Shown here: piece by piece, positions 27,087 through 36,861 of the stretch
How positions within the stretch are numbered: the stretch's first letter is position 1
Layout of the letters: every line of letters begins with the position of its first letter
DNA from: Candidatus Enterousia scatequi
GTDB lineage: Bacteria > Pseudomonadota > Alphaproteobacteria > Rs-D84
DNA: 38,108 nucleotides
Direction of reading: 5' to 3'
NCBI GenBank assembly: GCA_018064405.1
Contig: JAGHVG010000016.1
Span: 1-38,108, forward strand
Translations under genes and position numbers: made by a program
The notes under the pieces: generated by a model
The model's input: the letters and a program-made list of their open reading frames with translations, nothing else
Databases searched by the model: none
Told to the model about the DNA's origin: nothing

Positions 27087-29948
27087 ATGTCCGGATTAAT
27101 AAAGGTTCGCGGTGCACGCGAAAACAATCTTAAAAATATAGATATTGACCTGCCAAAAAACAAATTGGTGGTGTTCACTGGCGTGTCTGGATCGGGAAAA
27201 TCATCATTGGCCTTTAATACTATTTATGCCGAAGGCCAGCGCAGATATGTTGAATCTCTGTCCAGTTATGCCCGTCAATTCTTGGATATGCAGAAAAAGC
27301 CAGATGTTGATTTAATAGAAGGTTTGTCACCCGCAATTTCAATAGAACAGAAAACCACATCAAAAAATCCGCGATCAACGGTTGGAACAGTTACTGAAAT
27401 ATATGATTATTTGCGTTTGTTATGGGCGCGTATTGGTGTTCCGCATTCGCCAGTTACAGGGTTGCCCATAAAATCACAGACGATTGCTGAGATGGTGGAT
27501 TGGACAATGAAAATTCCATCTGGGACACGTCTGTATATTATGGCACCACTGATTCGTGAACGTAAGGGTGAATATCGCAAGGAATTAGCGTTTCTGGTAA
27601 AGCAGGGTTTTCAACGCGCGATAATTGATAATGAATTGGTTGATTTGGCATCTGTTCCACCGTTAGACAAGAATAAAAAGCATAACATATTCGTTATCAT
27701 AGACAGGTTGCAGATACCATCGGACGATTCGTTGATTAGTGATTTTAAATCACGTATGTATGCATCTTTTGAAGGATCATTACGCTTAGTCCCAGGGTCT
27801 GTGTTAGTGCGGCGTCTGGATACTGGTGAAGATATTTTATATTCACAAAATTATGCGTGTCCTGTTAGTGGGTTTACGGTTCCAAAAATAGAACCACGGT
27901 TGTTTTCGTTTAATGCCCCATTGGGCGCGTGTCCGGCATGTGACGGTTTGGGGGTGCAATTAAATATTTCACCTGATTTGGTTATTCCGGATGCAACAAA
28001 ATCAATATTGGGTGGGGCAATCGCACCATGGTCGCGTGGTGGTATGCTTAGCCAGTTTGAGCACTTGTTGGATGCGTTGCATAAAAAATATAAATTGCCA
28101 CTATCAAAACCATGGCATTCCTTAACCGCAGAACAGAAAAATTTAGTTCTGTATGGCAGTGGTGACGATCCAATAAAAATTAATTGGAACGGATATGTGT
28201 ACGAAAAACCGTATGAAGGTGTTATTCCCAATTTGGAACGCAGATTACGCGAAACCGATTCTGATGCTATGCGTGCAGAATATGCGAAATATCAATCTGA
28301 AAAACCATGCCCAATGTGCCATGGTAAACGTCTGAATGTCCAGGCATTATGTATCAAAATAAATGGTATGGATATTATAGATGTGTGTGACTTGTCTGTG
28401 ATTGATTCGTATAATTGGTTTGTTGATTTGCCGAATCATTTAACGCAAAAAGAAAACGATATTGCACGTGTAATTTTACGTGAAATTACTGATCGTTTGG
28501 GGTTCTTAAAAAACGTTGGTTTGGGGTATTTAACTATGTCCCGTATGGCAGGAACACTGTCGGGTGGTGAAGCACAACGAATCAGATTGGCATCACAGAT
28601 TGGCAGTGGCCTGTCGGGTGTGTTGTATGTGTTGGATGAACCATCAATTGGTCTGCATCAAAGTGATAATGATAAATTATTAGATACGTTAAAGATGCTG
28701 CGTGACAAAGATAATACCGTGATTGTTGTTGAACACGACGAAGACACTATGCGTGCGGCGGATTATTTGGTTGATGTTGGTCGTGGTGCAGGGATAAATG
28801 GTGGCAGTATTGTTGCCGCTGGAACCCCAGATCAGGTTATAAATAATCCTGAATCTTTAACTGGTCAATATTTGTCGGGTGCGCGCCAGATAGCAGTGCC
28901 AAAAACACGGCGCAAGGGTAATGGCAAATCTATAACGGTTGTGGGTGCGCGTGGAAATAACCTTAAAAATATTGATGTGGAATTTCCGCTTGGAAAATTC
29001 ATTGCACTAACCGGTGTTTCAGGATCGGGCAAATCAACGTTGTTATTATCTACGTTGTATCCTGCGTTAATGCGTGCGTTATATAATTCTAAGGTTGAAG
29101 CAGCACCGCATGACGTTGTGCGTGGAATTGAAAACATTGACAAGGTTGTGGATATTGATCAATCACCGATTGGACGCAGCCCACGCAGTAATCCGGCGAC
29201 ATATACGGGTGTGTTTACGGATATTCGTGATTTCTTTGCAGAATTACCTGAATCCAAGGCGCGTGGTTATAATGCGGGTCGCTTTTCCTTTAACGTCAAA
29301 GGTGGTCGTTGTGAAGCGTGTCAGGGTGATGGCCAAATTAAAATAGAAATGAACTTTTTGGCGGATGTTTATGTAGAGTGCGATAAATGTCATGGTAATA
29401 GATACAATGATGAAACATTGGCGGTTAAGTACAAGGATAAATCTATTGCAGATGTTTTGAATATGACTGTTGAAGAAGCAAGCAGATTGTTTTCAAATGT
29501 TCCAAAGATTTTACGCAAACTGGAATTATTAAAACGTGTTGGTTTGGGATATATCAAACTGGGGCAAAGTTCGTTGGAACTGTCCGGGGGTGAAGCGCAA
29601 CGCATAAAATTGTCCAAAGAATTAAATGCCATCGGGACAGGGCAAACAATTTATATTTTGGATGAACCAACAACAGGGTTGCATTTTGAAGATATCAAAT
29701 TGTTATTGGGTGTGTTGCACGAATTGGTTGACCAGGGCAATACTGTTATTGTGATTGAACATAATTTGGAAGTTATAAAAACAGCAGATTGGGTTATTGA
29801 TTTGGGACCTGTTGGTGGGGCAGGTGGTGGCACAGTGATTGCAACCGGCACGCCAGAACAAGTTGCCGCAAATTCTGAATCTTTGACGGGCGGGTATTTG
29901 AAAAAGTATCTGGACAAACCCAAAAATAATAATAAAGTAAAAAAGTAA
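27087..29948 (+). CDS. uvrA: Excinuclease ABC subunit A
   Basis: Two GVSGSGKS P-loops; [25 protein letters not shown] Zn motifs; LSGGEAQRI twice. Confidence 0.97.
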   Translation: MSGLIKVRGARENNLKNIDIDLPKNKLVVFTGVSGSGKSSLAFNTIYAEGQRRYVESLSSYARQFLDMQKKPDVDLIEGLSPAISIEQKTTSKNPRSTVGTVTEIYDYLRLLWARIGVPHSPVTGLPIKSQTIAEMVDWTMKIPSGTRLYIMAPLIRERKGEYRKELAFLVKQGFQRAIIDNELVDLASVPPLDKNKKHNIFVIIDRLQIPSDDSLISDFKSRMYASFEGSLRLVPGSVLVRRLDTGEDILYSQNYACPVSGFTVPKIEPRLFSFNAPLGACPACDGLGVQLNISPDLVIPDATKSILGGAIAPWSRGGMLSQFEHLLDALHKKYKLPLSKPWHSLTAEQKNLVLYGSGDDPIKINWNGYVYEKPYEGVIPNLERRLRETDSDAMRAEYAKYQSEKPCPMCHGKRLNVQALCIKINGMDIIDVCDLSVIDSYNWFVDLPNHLTQKENDIARVILREITDRLGFLKNVGLGYLTMSRMAGTLSGGEAQRIRLASQIGSGLSGVLYVLDEPSIGLHQSDNDKLLDTLKMLRDKDNTVIVVEHDEDTMRAADYLVDVGRGAGINGGSIVAAGTPDQVINNPESLTGQYLSGARQIAVPKTRRKGNGKSITVVGARGNNLKNIDVEFPLGKFIALTGVSGSGKSTLLLSTLYPALMRALYNSKVEAAPHDVVRGIENIDKVVDIDQSPIGRSPRSNPATYTGVFTDIRDFFAELPESKARGYNAGRFSFNVKGGRCEACQGDGQIKIEMNFLADVYVECDKCHGNRYNDETLAVKYKDKSIADVLNMTVEEASRLFSNVPKILRKLELLKRVGLGYIKLGQSSLELSGGEAQRIKLSKELNAIGTGQTIYILDEPTTGLHFEDIKLLLGVLHELVDQGNTVIVIEHNLEVIKTADWVIDLGPVGGAGGGTVIATGTPEQVAANSESLTGGYLKKYLDKPKNNNKVKK

Positions 29949-29974
29949 TTATAATCATAAAGGAGACATATAAG

Positions 29975-30469
29975 ATGTTTGGTTTTGGTAAAAAGAAAGT
30001 AGATGCTAGCACTGTTTCAACAGAAAACGTAACCGCACAGGAAGAAAAAATACCCACAAATATGCGTGAAACTGCGGAACGTATGATGTCGGGTCAGTTT
30101 GATATGAATGATATGTTGGCCCAGTTGAAACAGATTAAAAAAATGAGCAATTTTAGTGGGCTGCTGAAAATGATGCCTGGGATGTCTGGGGCGGTCAACG
30201 CAATGAAGGAAAAAATCAAAGACGGCAGTGTTGATGCCCAGATAAGAATTTTGGAAGCAATGACCCCAGCAGAACGTTTGGACCCAGAAAAGATTTTTGC
30301 AAATGCCAAGACCCGTATTGCAGAAACCGCGGGTTGCACAGTTCGTGATGTTGAACATATGATAAAACAATATTTAAAAATGCATCAACAAATGGCAATG
30401 ATTCAACGTATGGGCGGGATGGAGGCCGTTATGGAACGTATGAAAAACGCCCAGGGTGGCCAGAATTAA
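29975..30469 (+). CDS. Stand-alone SRP54/Ffh M-domain-like protein
   Basis: AERMMSGQFDMNDMLAQLKQIKKMSNFSGLLKMMPGM...MTPAERLDPEKIFANAKTRIAETAGCTVRDVEHMIKQYLKMHQQMAMIQRMGGM matches the Ffh M-domain pattern; no NG GTPase in the ORF. Confidence 0.85.
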   Translation: MFGFGKKKVDASTVSTENVTAQEEKIPTNMRETAERMMSGQFDMNDMLAQLKQIKKMSNFSGLLKMMPGMSGAVNAMKEKIKDGSVDAQIRILEAMTPAERLDPEKIFANAKTRIAETAGCTVRDVEHMIKQYLKMHQQMAMIQRMGGMEAVMERMKNAQGGQN

Positions 30470-30479
30470 TACATTTGGT

Positions 30480-31139
30480 ATGAAAATACTTAATAAAAAG
30501 ATTGCTGCAAAAAAATCATCTGCCCAGTGGATTCAACGTCAGGCGGCGGATCCGTATGTTGCGCGTGCGCACAAGGATGGATATCGGGCGCGTGCTGCGT
30601 ATAAATTGATAGAGATGAACGAGCAATTTAAATTCCTGCGCAATAATCAGGTTGTCGTTGATTTGGGGGCAGCACCAGGATCGTGGTCGCAGTATATTGC
30701 ACGTACATATCCAAAAACAAAAATCTTTGCAATGGATTTGTTGGAAATTCAGGTTATCCCCGGGGTTACGTTTTATCAGGGTGATTTTACATCTGATGAA
30801 GCATTGTCGTGGCTAGAGGCGCAATTGCATTTATCGCCTGATTCTGAATCTCATGGACCTGTTGATGTTGTTGTTTCTGATATGGCACCGAATACGGTTG
30901 GACATAAAAAGACCGATCATTTACGTCAGATGGTATTATTGGAATATGCGCTGGATTTTGCGTTGCGTGCGTTAAAGATTGGTGGAACGTTTGTCGCGAA
31001 ATCATTTACGGGTGGAACAACGAACGATTTGGTTAAACAAATAAAACAACATTTTACATCTGTGCACTATGTAAAACCGCCTGCATCGCGCAAGGATTCG
31101 GTGGAAATGTTTGTCGTTGCATTGGGATTTAAGGGTTAA
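30480..31139 (+). CDS. rlmE: 23S rRNA (uridine(2552)-2'-O)-methyltransferase
   Basis: GYRARAAYKLIEMNEQFKF; VDLGAAPGSWSQY; VVSDMAPNTVGHKKTDH. Confidence 0.93.
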   Translation: MKILNKKIAAKKSSAQWIQRQAADPYVARAHKDGYRARAAYKLIEMNEQFKFLRNNQVVVDLGAAPGSWSQYIARTYPKTKIFAMDLLEIQVIPGVTFYQGDFTSDEALSWLEAQLHLSPDSESHGPVDVVVSDMAPNTVGHKKTDHLRQMVLLEYALDFALRALKIGGTFVAKSFTGGTTNDLVKQIKQHFTSVHYVKPPASRKDSVEMFVVALGFKG

Positions 31140-31170
31140 TAAAAAACATACCAAAAGGTGTGTTTTTTCA
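31140..31170. terminator. Terminator after rlmE
   Basis: aaaaaacataccaaaaggtgtgtttttt. Confidence 0.65.
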
Positions 31171-31186
31171 ATGGGTTACCTCCTAA

Positions 31187-31357
31187 AAACTGGTGCAAAA
31201 AAAACTAAGGTTTAAAGTCAACCACTTTTTGCATAATTTTGCTGTTGTTTAAAAATTCGCTGTAATCCACAGTGGATGTGCGTTTGCGTGGTTTTTATGG
31301 GTATTGCCTTTTGGGTGCCTGATGGGGTGGTGCAAAAACCTTGGTTTATGTACCATT
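31187..31357. repeat. Intergenic repeat R3 upstream of surface-protein gene
   Basis: 31201-31357 aligns ungapped to 14771-14927 with 6 substitutions. Confidence 0.88.
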
Positions 31358-31388
31358 TTTTTAACAGGAAACTAAGGGGGACAGCACA

Positions 31389-32510
31389 ATGCGCAAACAC
31401 ATATTCACACTAGGAATAATACTAACCATAATACCGGCATATGGATACAGATCAAGGGATGCAAATAATATCTGGACCGATCCAGAACGTACAACGCTTG
31501 CCAAAGAAATATGCGATAGTGATACCCAGGGTTGTCCATCTGCATCATGTTGGTTACCTGGTGGAATATATTATGATAATAAGGGAACATTTACCGAAAC
31601 ATGTACTGGTGGTTGTTCATCTGGTCGATACAACATTGGATTCAGCAGTTGTGTTGATGTAAAAACGAATGGCACAGGTAGGGGCTATATAACCAGAGGA
31701 AGAGAATACACTGCTGACACCGGTACCTATGGTCTAACGGAGGACCAGACATGGGGCGTGACATTTAGTGGTTATGGTCAAGTAAAAGGTATATCAGCAT
31801 GTACTAGCACATCTGGTACATTGGGTGTAGCCACTGATACAGAATTTAGTAACACAACACTAACTGGAGGCAATTGTTGGTGTAAAATGACAAGTCCGGC
31901 TACTTCGCGTTGGGTGTTCTACGCCGCCGACAGCGGTTCGGGCTCTTGTGGTCGCTGGTGTGCGTACCACTGCGCTGACGTAGTCCAGAACAATGTCATA
32001 GTCCGGTCGGGCATGTTCAGGTTATTTGGGTCAGAGTCGTCTTTTGACCAAACTTATGCGCGCAAATTAAGGGATTGTTCGAGATTTAGTTGTCCACCTG
32101 GTCAATACGACTTAGGATTCAGCAGTTGCATTGAAAATGTGTGGGGAAGTGGCTGGGGCGGTTGGAATTTTAATGGGGGCAAATCCTCCGCCACCACCTA
32201 TGGCTTAACTGCAGCTGGTCAATGGGGTACAACATTAGATGGTGGTAATAACATAACAGGCATAGCATCATGTAATGATACACCTGGTACACAAGGTGTA
32301 CTCGCCGATACAGAATTTAGTAACACAGTAAGTGGAGAATATTGTTGGTGTAAGATGACAAGTCCAGCTGCTTCGAGTTGGGCGTACCTCTACGACTACA
32401 CCACCAATAGTTCTTCCACGTGCGCTGAAGATTGTGCGGGCTACTGCGGTAGGTACAGCCAGAGCACCTCGAGTTTTCGGTCGGCCATGTTCTGGTCGGT
32501 GGGGAATTGA
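31389..32510 (+). CDS. Exported surface protein with two tandem copies of the CxSGxYD...CWCKMT...RSxMF domain
   Basis: Signal peptide; internal duplication (31607-32039 and 32084-32510) and homology to C-terminus of the 15218 product. Confidence 0.82.
   Translation: MRKHIFTLGIILTIIPAYGYRSRDANNIWTDPERTTLAKEICDSDTQGCPSASCWLPGGIYYDNKGTFTETCTGGCSSGRYNIGFSSCVDVKTNGTGRGYITRGREYTADTGTYGLTEDQTWGVTFSGYGQVKGISACTSTSGTLGVATDTEFSNTTLTGGNCWCKMTSPATSRWVFYAADSGSGSCGRWCAYHCADVVQNNVIVRSGMFRLFGSESSFDQTYARKLRDCSRFSCPPGQYDLGFSSCIENVWGSGWGGWNFNGGKSSATTYGLTAAGQWGTTLDGGNNITGIASCNDTPGTQGVLADTEFSNTVSGEYCWCKMTSPAASSWAYLYDYTTNSSSTCAEDCAGYCGRYSQSTSSFRSAMFWSVGN
31904..32018 (+). other. Candidate variable region B (internal domain copy)
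   Basis: Ungapped codon alignment to region A; variation biased to codon positions 1 and 2. Confidence 0.4.
32372..32505 (+). other. Candidate variable region C (3'-terminal domain copy)
   Basis: Same scaffold as region A with about 2 inserted codons; 3' end of CDS; followed by AATTGATG also seen after region A. Confidence 0.45.
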
Positions 32511-32617
32511 TGTGGGTTGATAAAAAAACATGTTTGCTTTTATTTAAAAATGGTGCACACTTACGGCAAGTATAAGTTGGATGTTGTGTAGTCCCCATTT
32601 AATCGCAGAGATTTAAT

Positions 32618-33862
32618 ATGTTATTATTGAAACGTGTTTTGCTTGATGGACACCAGGTTGATATCCTGGTTGATAAGAATCGCTTTGCACAGATTGCCGA
32701 TGAAATTAAGCCGGATAATCTTATGCAGGTGATGGATTGTGATGGCAAGGCAATATTACCATCGTTCGCCAATATGCATACGCATGCATCAATGATGTTT
32801 TTACGCGGTATTGGCGAAGATAAAGATTTGTTTTCATGGCTGCAGACAGAAATTTGGCCACGCGAAGCCAAATTAAATGAAGATTATGTTTATCATTTAA
32901 GCAGGTTTGCTGTCCTGGAAATGATTAAATCTGGGACAACACTGTTTAATGATATGTATTTTTATGAAAATGCAACAATACGCGCGGTTGATGAAATGGG
33001 AATACGTGCGATGATTCCGCATTTATTTATGGATTTCTTTGATGATGCCAAAACATCAGAACATATCGTAATCGCAGAACAATTTTTGAATACCCCTGTG
33101 CCCTGCGACAGAATAATCAAGGGTCTGGCGTGTCATGCAATTTATACTACGTCACAGCGTGCGTTTCAATCGGCACACGATTTAGCGAAGAAATATAATA
33201 CATATCTGCATGTTCATATCAGTGAAACCCAGCAAGAAGTCACTGACTGTATTGCCAAGTACGCAGTTCGCCCAATAGAATTACTGGATAAATGGGGTGT
33301 TTTGGATAGAAACACATTGTTGGCGCATGCGGTTCATTTGAATGATGATGAACGATATATTGTCCATAATGCTGGCGCATCATTGATTCATTGTCCGGCA
33401 TCAAATATGAAACTGAATTCAGGTGCGTTTAATTTACAATGCTGTTTAGATTCCAGGTTGCCCATTGCATTGGGAACAGATGGTGTGTCGTCAAATAATT
33501 CATTGTCCATGTTAAGTGAAATGAAAATTGCGGCGTTGTTGGCAAAAGAATCAGCTAAATCAGAGTGCGCAGGGGCCGTTTGCGATGTGTTTGACGCGGC
33601 AACTCGCACTGGTTTTGCGGTTGCAGGATTGAATGGCGGACAAATACAGGTTGGTTGTTTGGCGGATTTTATATTGGTTGATTTGAACAATGTATTTTTA
33701 ATGCCTGGATACAACATAAAATCTGATATTATTTATTCAGCAGATACCAGTTGCATCAGAGATGTTTTTTGTAATGGTGTTCCTGTCATGCGTAATGGTA
33801 TTGTGAAAGATGAAGACAGCATTCGCGAAAACTTTCGCAAAGTATGTACGCAATTATTTTAA
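32618..33862 (+). CDS. Amidohydrolase (5-methylthioadenosine/S-adenosylhomocysteine deaminase-like, MtaD/TrzN family)
   Basis: LPSFANMHTHASMMFLRGIGEDKDLFSWLQTEIWPREAKL; HVHISETQQEV; LGTDGVSSNN. Confidence 0.88.
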   Translation: MLLLKRVLLDGHQVDILVDKNRFAQIADEIKPDNLMQVMDCDGKAILPSFANMHTHASMMFLRGIGEDKDLFSWLQTEIWPREAKLNEDYVYHLSRFAVLEMIKSGTTLFNDMYFYENATIRAVDEMGIRAMIPHLFMDFFDDAKTSEHIVIAEQFLNTPVPCDRIIKGLACHAIYTTSQRAFQSAHDLAKKYNTYLHVHISETQQEVTDCIAKYAVRPIELLDKWGVLDRNTLLAHAVHLNDDERYIVHNAGASLIHCPASNMKLNSGAFNLQCCLDSRLPIALGTDGVSSNNSLSMLSEMKIAALLAKESAKSECAGAVCDVFDAATRTGFAVAGLNGGQIQVGCLADFILVDLNNVFLMPGYNIKSDIIYSADTSCIRDVFCNGVPVMRNGIVKDEDSIRENFRKVCTQLF

Positions 33863-33874
33863 TGATTTTATATG

Positions 33875-35692
33875 TTAAAACAATGGTGGATAGCATTCGC
33901 CATTGGCACAACACCCAAATCCATCACCCATGTCGGTATATTCTTCACCAGTGCAGCATCCATATTGATCGGGGTTTGTTCCGTCAGGACATACTTCGGA
34001 TGTTTCGGATGCATAATCTGATTCGGAAACAAACATATTTTCGTTCTGGGATACATTGTATGCGGGCTTATCAATGACAGCGGCAGTTTCCACTTCGCCA
34101 ATGTTTGCGGGAACAACCTGTTGGGTGGGTAACGGTTTAATTGTAAAATCCGCAGACGGCATTGTCGCCACAGTTTGGGGTTCAACAACCACAGGTTCAG
34201 GTTCAACAACCACAGGTTCAGGTTCAACAACAACTGGTTCGGGTTCAACGACGGTTGATTCCTGAATTATTGGTTCGGGTTTTGTGTCCGCTGCAACCGG
34301 TTCGGTTATATTAGTGTCTGAAACAATCACAGGTAAATCCGGGGTTTCGGTCTTGGCGGTTGTTTCAACATTTGGTGTTTCGGTCACAATTTCAGGTGTC
34401 GTTCCTGTCTTCGTGGACTTTTGATACATCCACAACGTGAATATAGACAAAATAATCAGTGCAATTAACAATATGTAATACATCAATCCAGGTTTATGTT
34501 GGACGGATTCAGATGCTGGCACCTGGGGGGCGGCGTATGTCCCAGTGACAGGCGAAACAGGGCGAAACGCGGATTCTGCGACGCTGGGTTCGGGTTCCAC
34601 ATTATGCATGATGGGGCGATAGGGTGCCGCTGGTTCCGTTGTTGGCTGCATCGTTTGTAAAATCGGTGCGGGTTCTGAAACAGGTTCAGGTTGTGAAAAT
34701 GTTTCGTCCAATTCAACGTTTTGTTCGTCGTTCATGTCATAGTCGCGATTATCAGCATCATCGTTAATATCGGATATTGGCGCCGGTTGAAATTCAGAAT
34801 TATTTTTCTGGACAGGTGGTGTAAATGATAACGGTTCGTTGATTTGCGGTTTATTATCCCCATGTTCATTCCTATTGCCGAATTCAATCGGTTTAAATGC
34901 GATACTGTCATCTATAATATTTGGATCAGTGTCAAATAATGGTTTTACTTCGTCGTCCGCCATGGTTGCCCCCTGTTCAATAACTGTGTCTGGTTTATTT
35001 AGTATTTCCGTTGCAGAATTTATATCTGCAGTTGCGATATCAATTCTGCGTTTTGCATTTGCAATTCGTTTTTTTGCACGTGCGATTTTTTCGTTTGTTT
35101 CATCAATTTTAGATTCGGTTCTTAAAATTTTTGATGCCGATTGTTTGGTCGGTTCGTGACCAATTTCAGCACGTTGCGCGGATAGTTTTTCTTTCAATTC
35201 TGATATGCGTGTATCCAATTCAGCAATTGTTTCGTTTGTACGCGCGATTGTTTCGTTTGCGTTATCAATCGTTTTTTGTGCAGCATCCAAACGCATCTGG
35301 GCCGATTTGCGCACCGAATTAACCCTAAATTCATGCAGGCGCACAAGTATATCATCCATATCGTCATCAGTGTTATATGCGCGTATTAATTCATCATAGA
35401 TGTCCAGACCGCTGTATTCAATATCCATTTTTTGATATTTTGTATCCACCTTGGGACGAACAGTTTCTAAATCAATGCCATAATCGTTTGATAAAATATC
35501 ATCCCATTTACGATTGTTGCGGTCATTGATTATCAACATAGCATTTTGTTTGTCGGCATTTGTTGTATAATCAATCACAAAAATCAATTTATGTTCAGAA
35601 TCATAATATGCACGCAATACGTTGCCTGCAATCGTGTATTCTGTTGGTTTAAGTTTATTTGATGATGAAATATTCTCTCTCGCGCTAATCAT
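33875..35692 (-). CDS. Coiled-coil, single-TM protein with Pro/Glu-rich stalk and Cys-rich C-terminus
   Basis: Long coiled coil; TM LMYYILLIALIILSIFTLWMYQ; VVVEPEP repeats; CPDGTNPDQYGCCTGEEYTDMGDGFGCCANGECYPPLF tail. Confidence 0.65.
   Translation of the reverse strand: MISARENISSSNKLKPTEYTIAGNVLRAYYDSEHKLIFVIDYTTNADKQNAMLIINDRNNRKWDDILSNDYGIDLETVRPKVDTKYQKMDIEYSGLDIYDELIRAYNTDDDMDDILVRLHEFRVNSVRKSAQMRLDAAQKTIDNANETIARTNETIAELDTRISELKEKLSAQRAEIGHEPTKQSASKILRTESKIDETNEKIARAKKRIANAKRRIDIATADINSATEILNKPDTVIEQGATMADDEVKPLFDTDPNIIDDSIAFKPIEFGNRNEHGDNKPQINEPLSFTPPVQKNNSEFQPAPISDINDDADNRDYDMNDEQNVELDETFSQPEPVSEPAPILQTMQPTTEPAAPYRPIMHNVEPEPSVAESAFRPVSPVTGTYAAPQVPASESVQHKPGLMYYILLIALIILSIFTLWMYQKSTKTGTTPEIVTETPNVETTAKTETPDLPVIVSDTNITEPVAADTKPEPIIQESTVVEPEPVVVEPEPVVVEPEPVVVEPQTVATMPSADFTIKPLPTQQVVPANIGEVETAAVIDKPAYNVSQNENMFVSESDYASETSEVCPDGTNPDQYGCCTGEEYTDMGDGFGCCANGECYPPLF
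34186..34255. repeat. 21-bp in-frame tandem repeat encoding VVVEPEP
   Basis: ggttcaacaaccacaggttca repeated about 3 times. Confidence 0.85.
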
Positions 35693-35704
35693 CTGTGTGT
35701 GTTC

Positions 35705-36310
35705 CTATTTCTTCTTTGGCGGGGTGAATTGGTATGCTTGGCGACAATGTTCATAACAATACGGTTTGCCGGTGAACACCTGAGCCCCACAGAAATGAAA
35801 ATGTTCAGAATCAGGGTCACCAATTGGCCAACGACACTGATTCGGTTTCAGGTTTGCCATTTCCAATGAATGCTGAATAATGCGTTGATGAATTGCCAAA
35901 TCTTTATTTGTTTTTTTCGATGCCGTTTTTACAGGTGCAGCAGATTTCGGTGCACTTTTGGCATTCGCTTTGGAATTTTTTTGTTCCTTGGTGTTGGGTT
36001 TTGGTGCCGATTTTTGCGTCTTGACCGGTGCTTTTTTTTGGGTAACGGTCTTTTTTACAACCTTGGCGTTTTTAGTTGTTTGCTTTGGCGCAACCTTTGA
36101 TGCCTTAGCCGGTGCCTTTTTCGCAGGTGCTGCCTTTGGCTTTGCCTTAACAACAACAGATTTGTTGCTGTTCCATCCCAGACGATTTATTTTACCAACA
36201 ACCGCGTTTTTTGATATGCCAAGTTTGCGGCCAATTTCAGCCGTTGACAAACCGCGTTCAAATAAAGTTTTTAATTTCTTTAATGTTGATGCATCCCAAC
36301 CATTAGCCAT
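35705..36310 (-). CDS. gcrA: GcrA cell cycle regulator
   Basis: N-terminal HTH WDASTLKKLKTLFERGLSTAEIGRKLGISKNAVVGKINRLG; C-terminal CRWPIGDPDSEHFHFCGAQVFTGKPYCYEHCRQAYQ. Confidence 0.93.
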   Translation of the reverse strand: MANGWDASTLKKLKTLFERGLSTAEIGRKLGISKNAVVGKINRLGWNSNKSVVVKAKPKAAPAKKAPAKASKVAPKQTTKNAKVVKKTVTQKKAPVKTQKSAPKPNTKEQKNSKANAKSAPKSAAPVKTASKKTNKDLAIHQRIIQHSLEMANLKPNQCRWPIGDPDSEHFHFCGAQVFTGKPYCYEHCRQAYQFTPPKKK

Positions 36311-36383
36311 TTTACAAAACCCTTATTTTGTCTTATAATCAAGATTATATCATATTTCCGATTCGAAAGGCAAGGGGGGAAAC

Positions 36384-36842
36384 ATGTTTTTTTACATATT
36401 TTTTGTCGCGTTGTTATTGGGTGCGATTGTGTGCGCATATAATATTTCTGTGGCGGATTTCCGCCGCCGGATAATCCCAGATGTGTATTTGTTCCCACTG
36501 ATGCTGATCGGGTTGGTTATCGTTAGTATGTTTCCATGGGTTTGCACATTGTCCGAATCGGTTATGGGGGCGGTGTTTGGGTTTCTATTGGCATCGGTTA
36601 TTGGAATAATTTTTGAACGTGTGAAAAAGGACAGTGCTGCACCAATCGGTATGGGTGATATAAAATTAATTTCTGTGGGTGGATTGTGGATGGGGCCAAC
36701 GGGATTGGCAATCGCATTAGCGGGGGCGTGTGTGTTTGGCATGCTGTGGGCGCACAGAAACAAACAAAAATACATACCGTTTGCGCCTTTTTTCTTTATG
36801 GGTGCAATTTTGTCTTTTATCGCGTTGATATTTTTGATATAA
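36384..36842 (+). CDS. A24 family prepilin peptidase (CpaA-like)
   Basis: DFRRRIIPDVYLFPL; GMGDIKLISVGGLWMG. Confidence 0.85.
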   Translation: MFFYIFFVALLLGAIVCAYNISVADFRRRIIPDVYLFPLMLIGLVIVSMFPWVCTLSESVMGAVFGFLLASVIGIIFERVKKDSAAPIGMGDIKLISVGGLWMGPTGLAIALAGACVFGMLWAHRNKQKYIPFAPFFFMGAILSFIALIFLI

Positions 36843-36861
36843 TCGTAAATAAGGTGTAGGA

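Noticed and set aside
27851-29923. Antisense ORFs within uvrA
   Set aside because: Shadow ORFs with no recognisable family.
34056-34265. Plus-strand ORF with TTTGSGSTTTGSGS repeats
   Set aside because: Antisense reading of the VVVEPEP repeats of the better-supported minus-strand gene.
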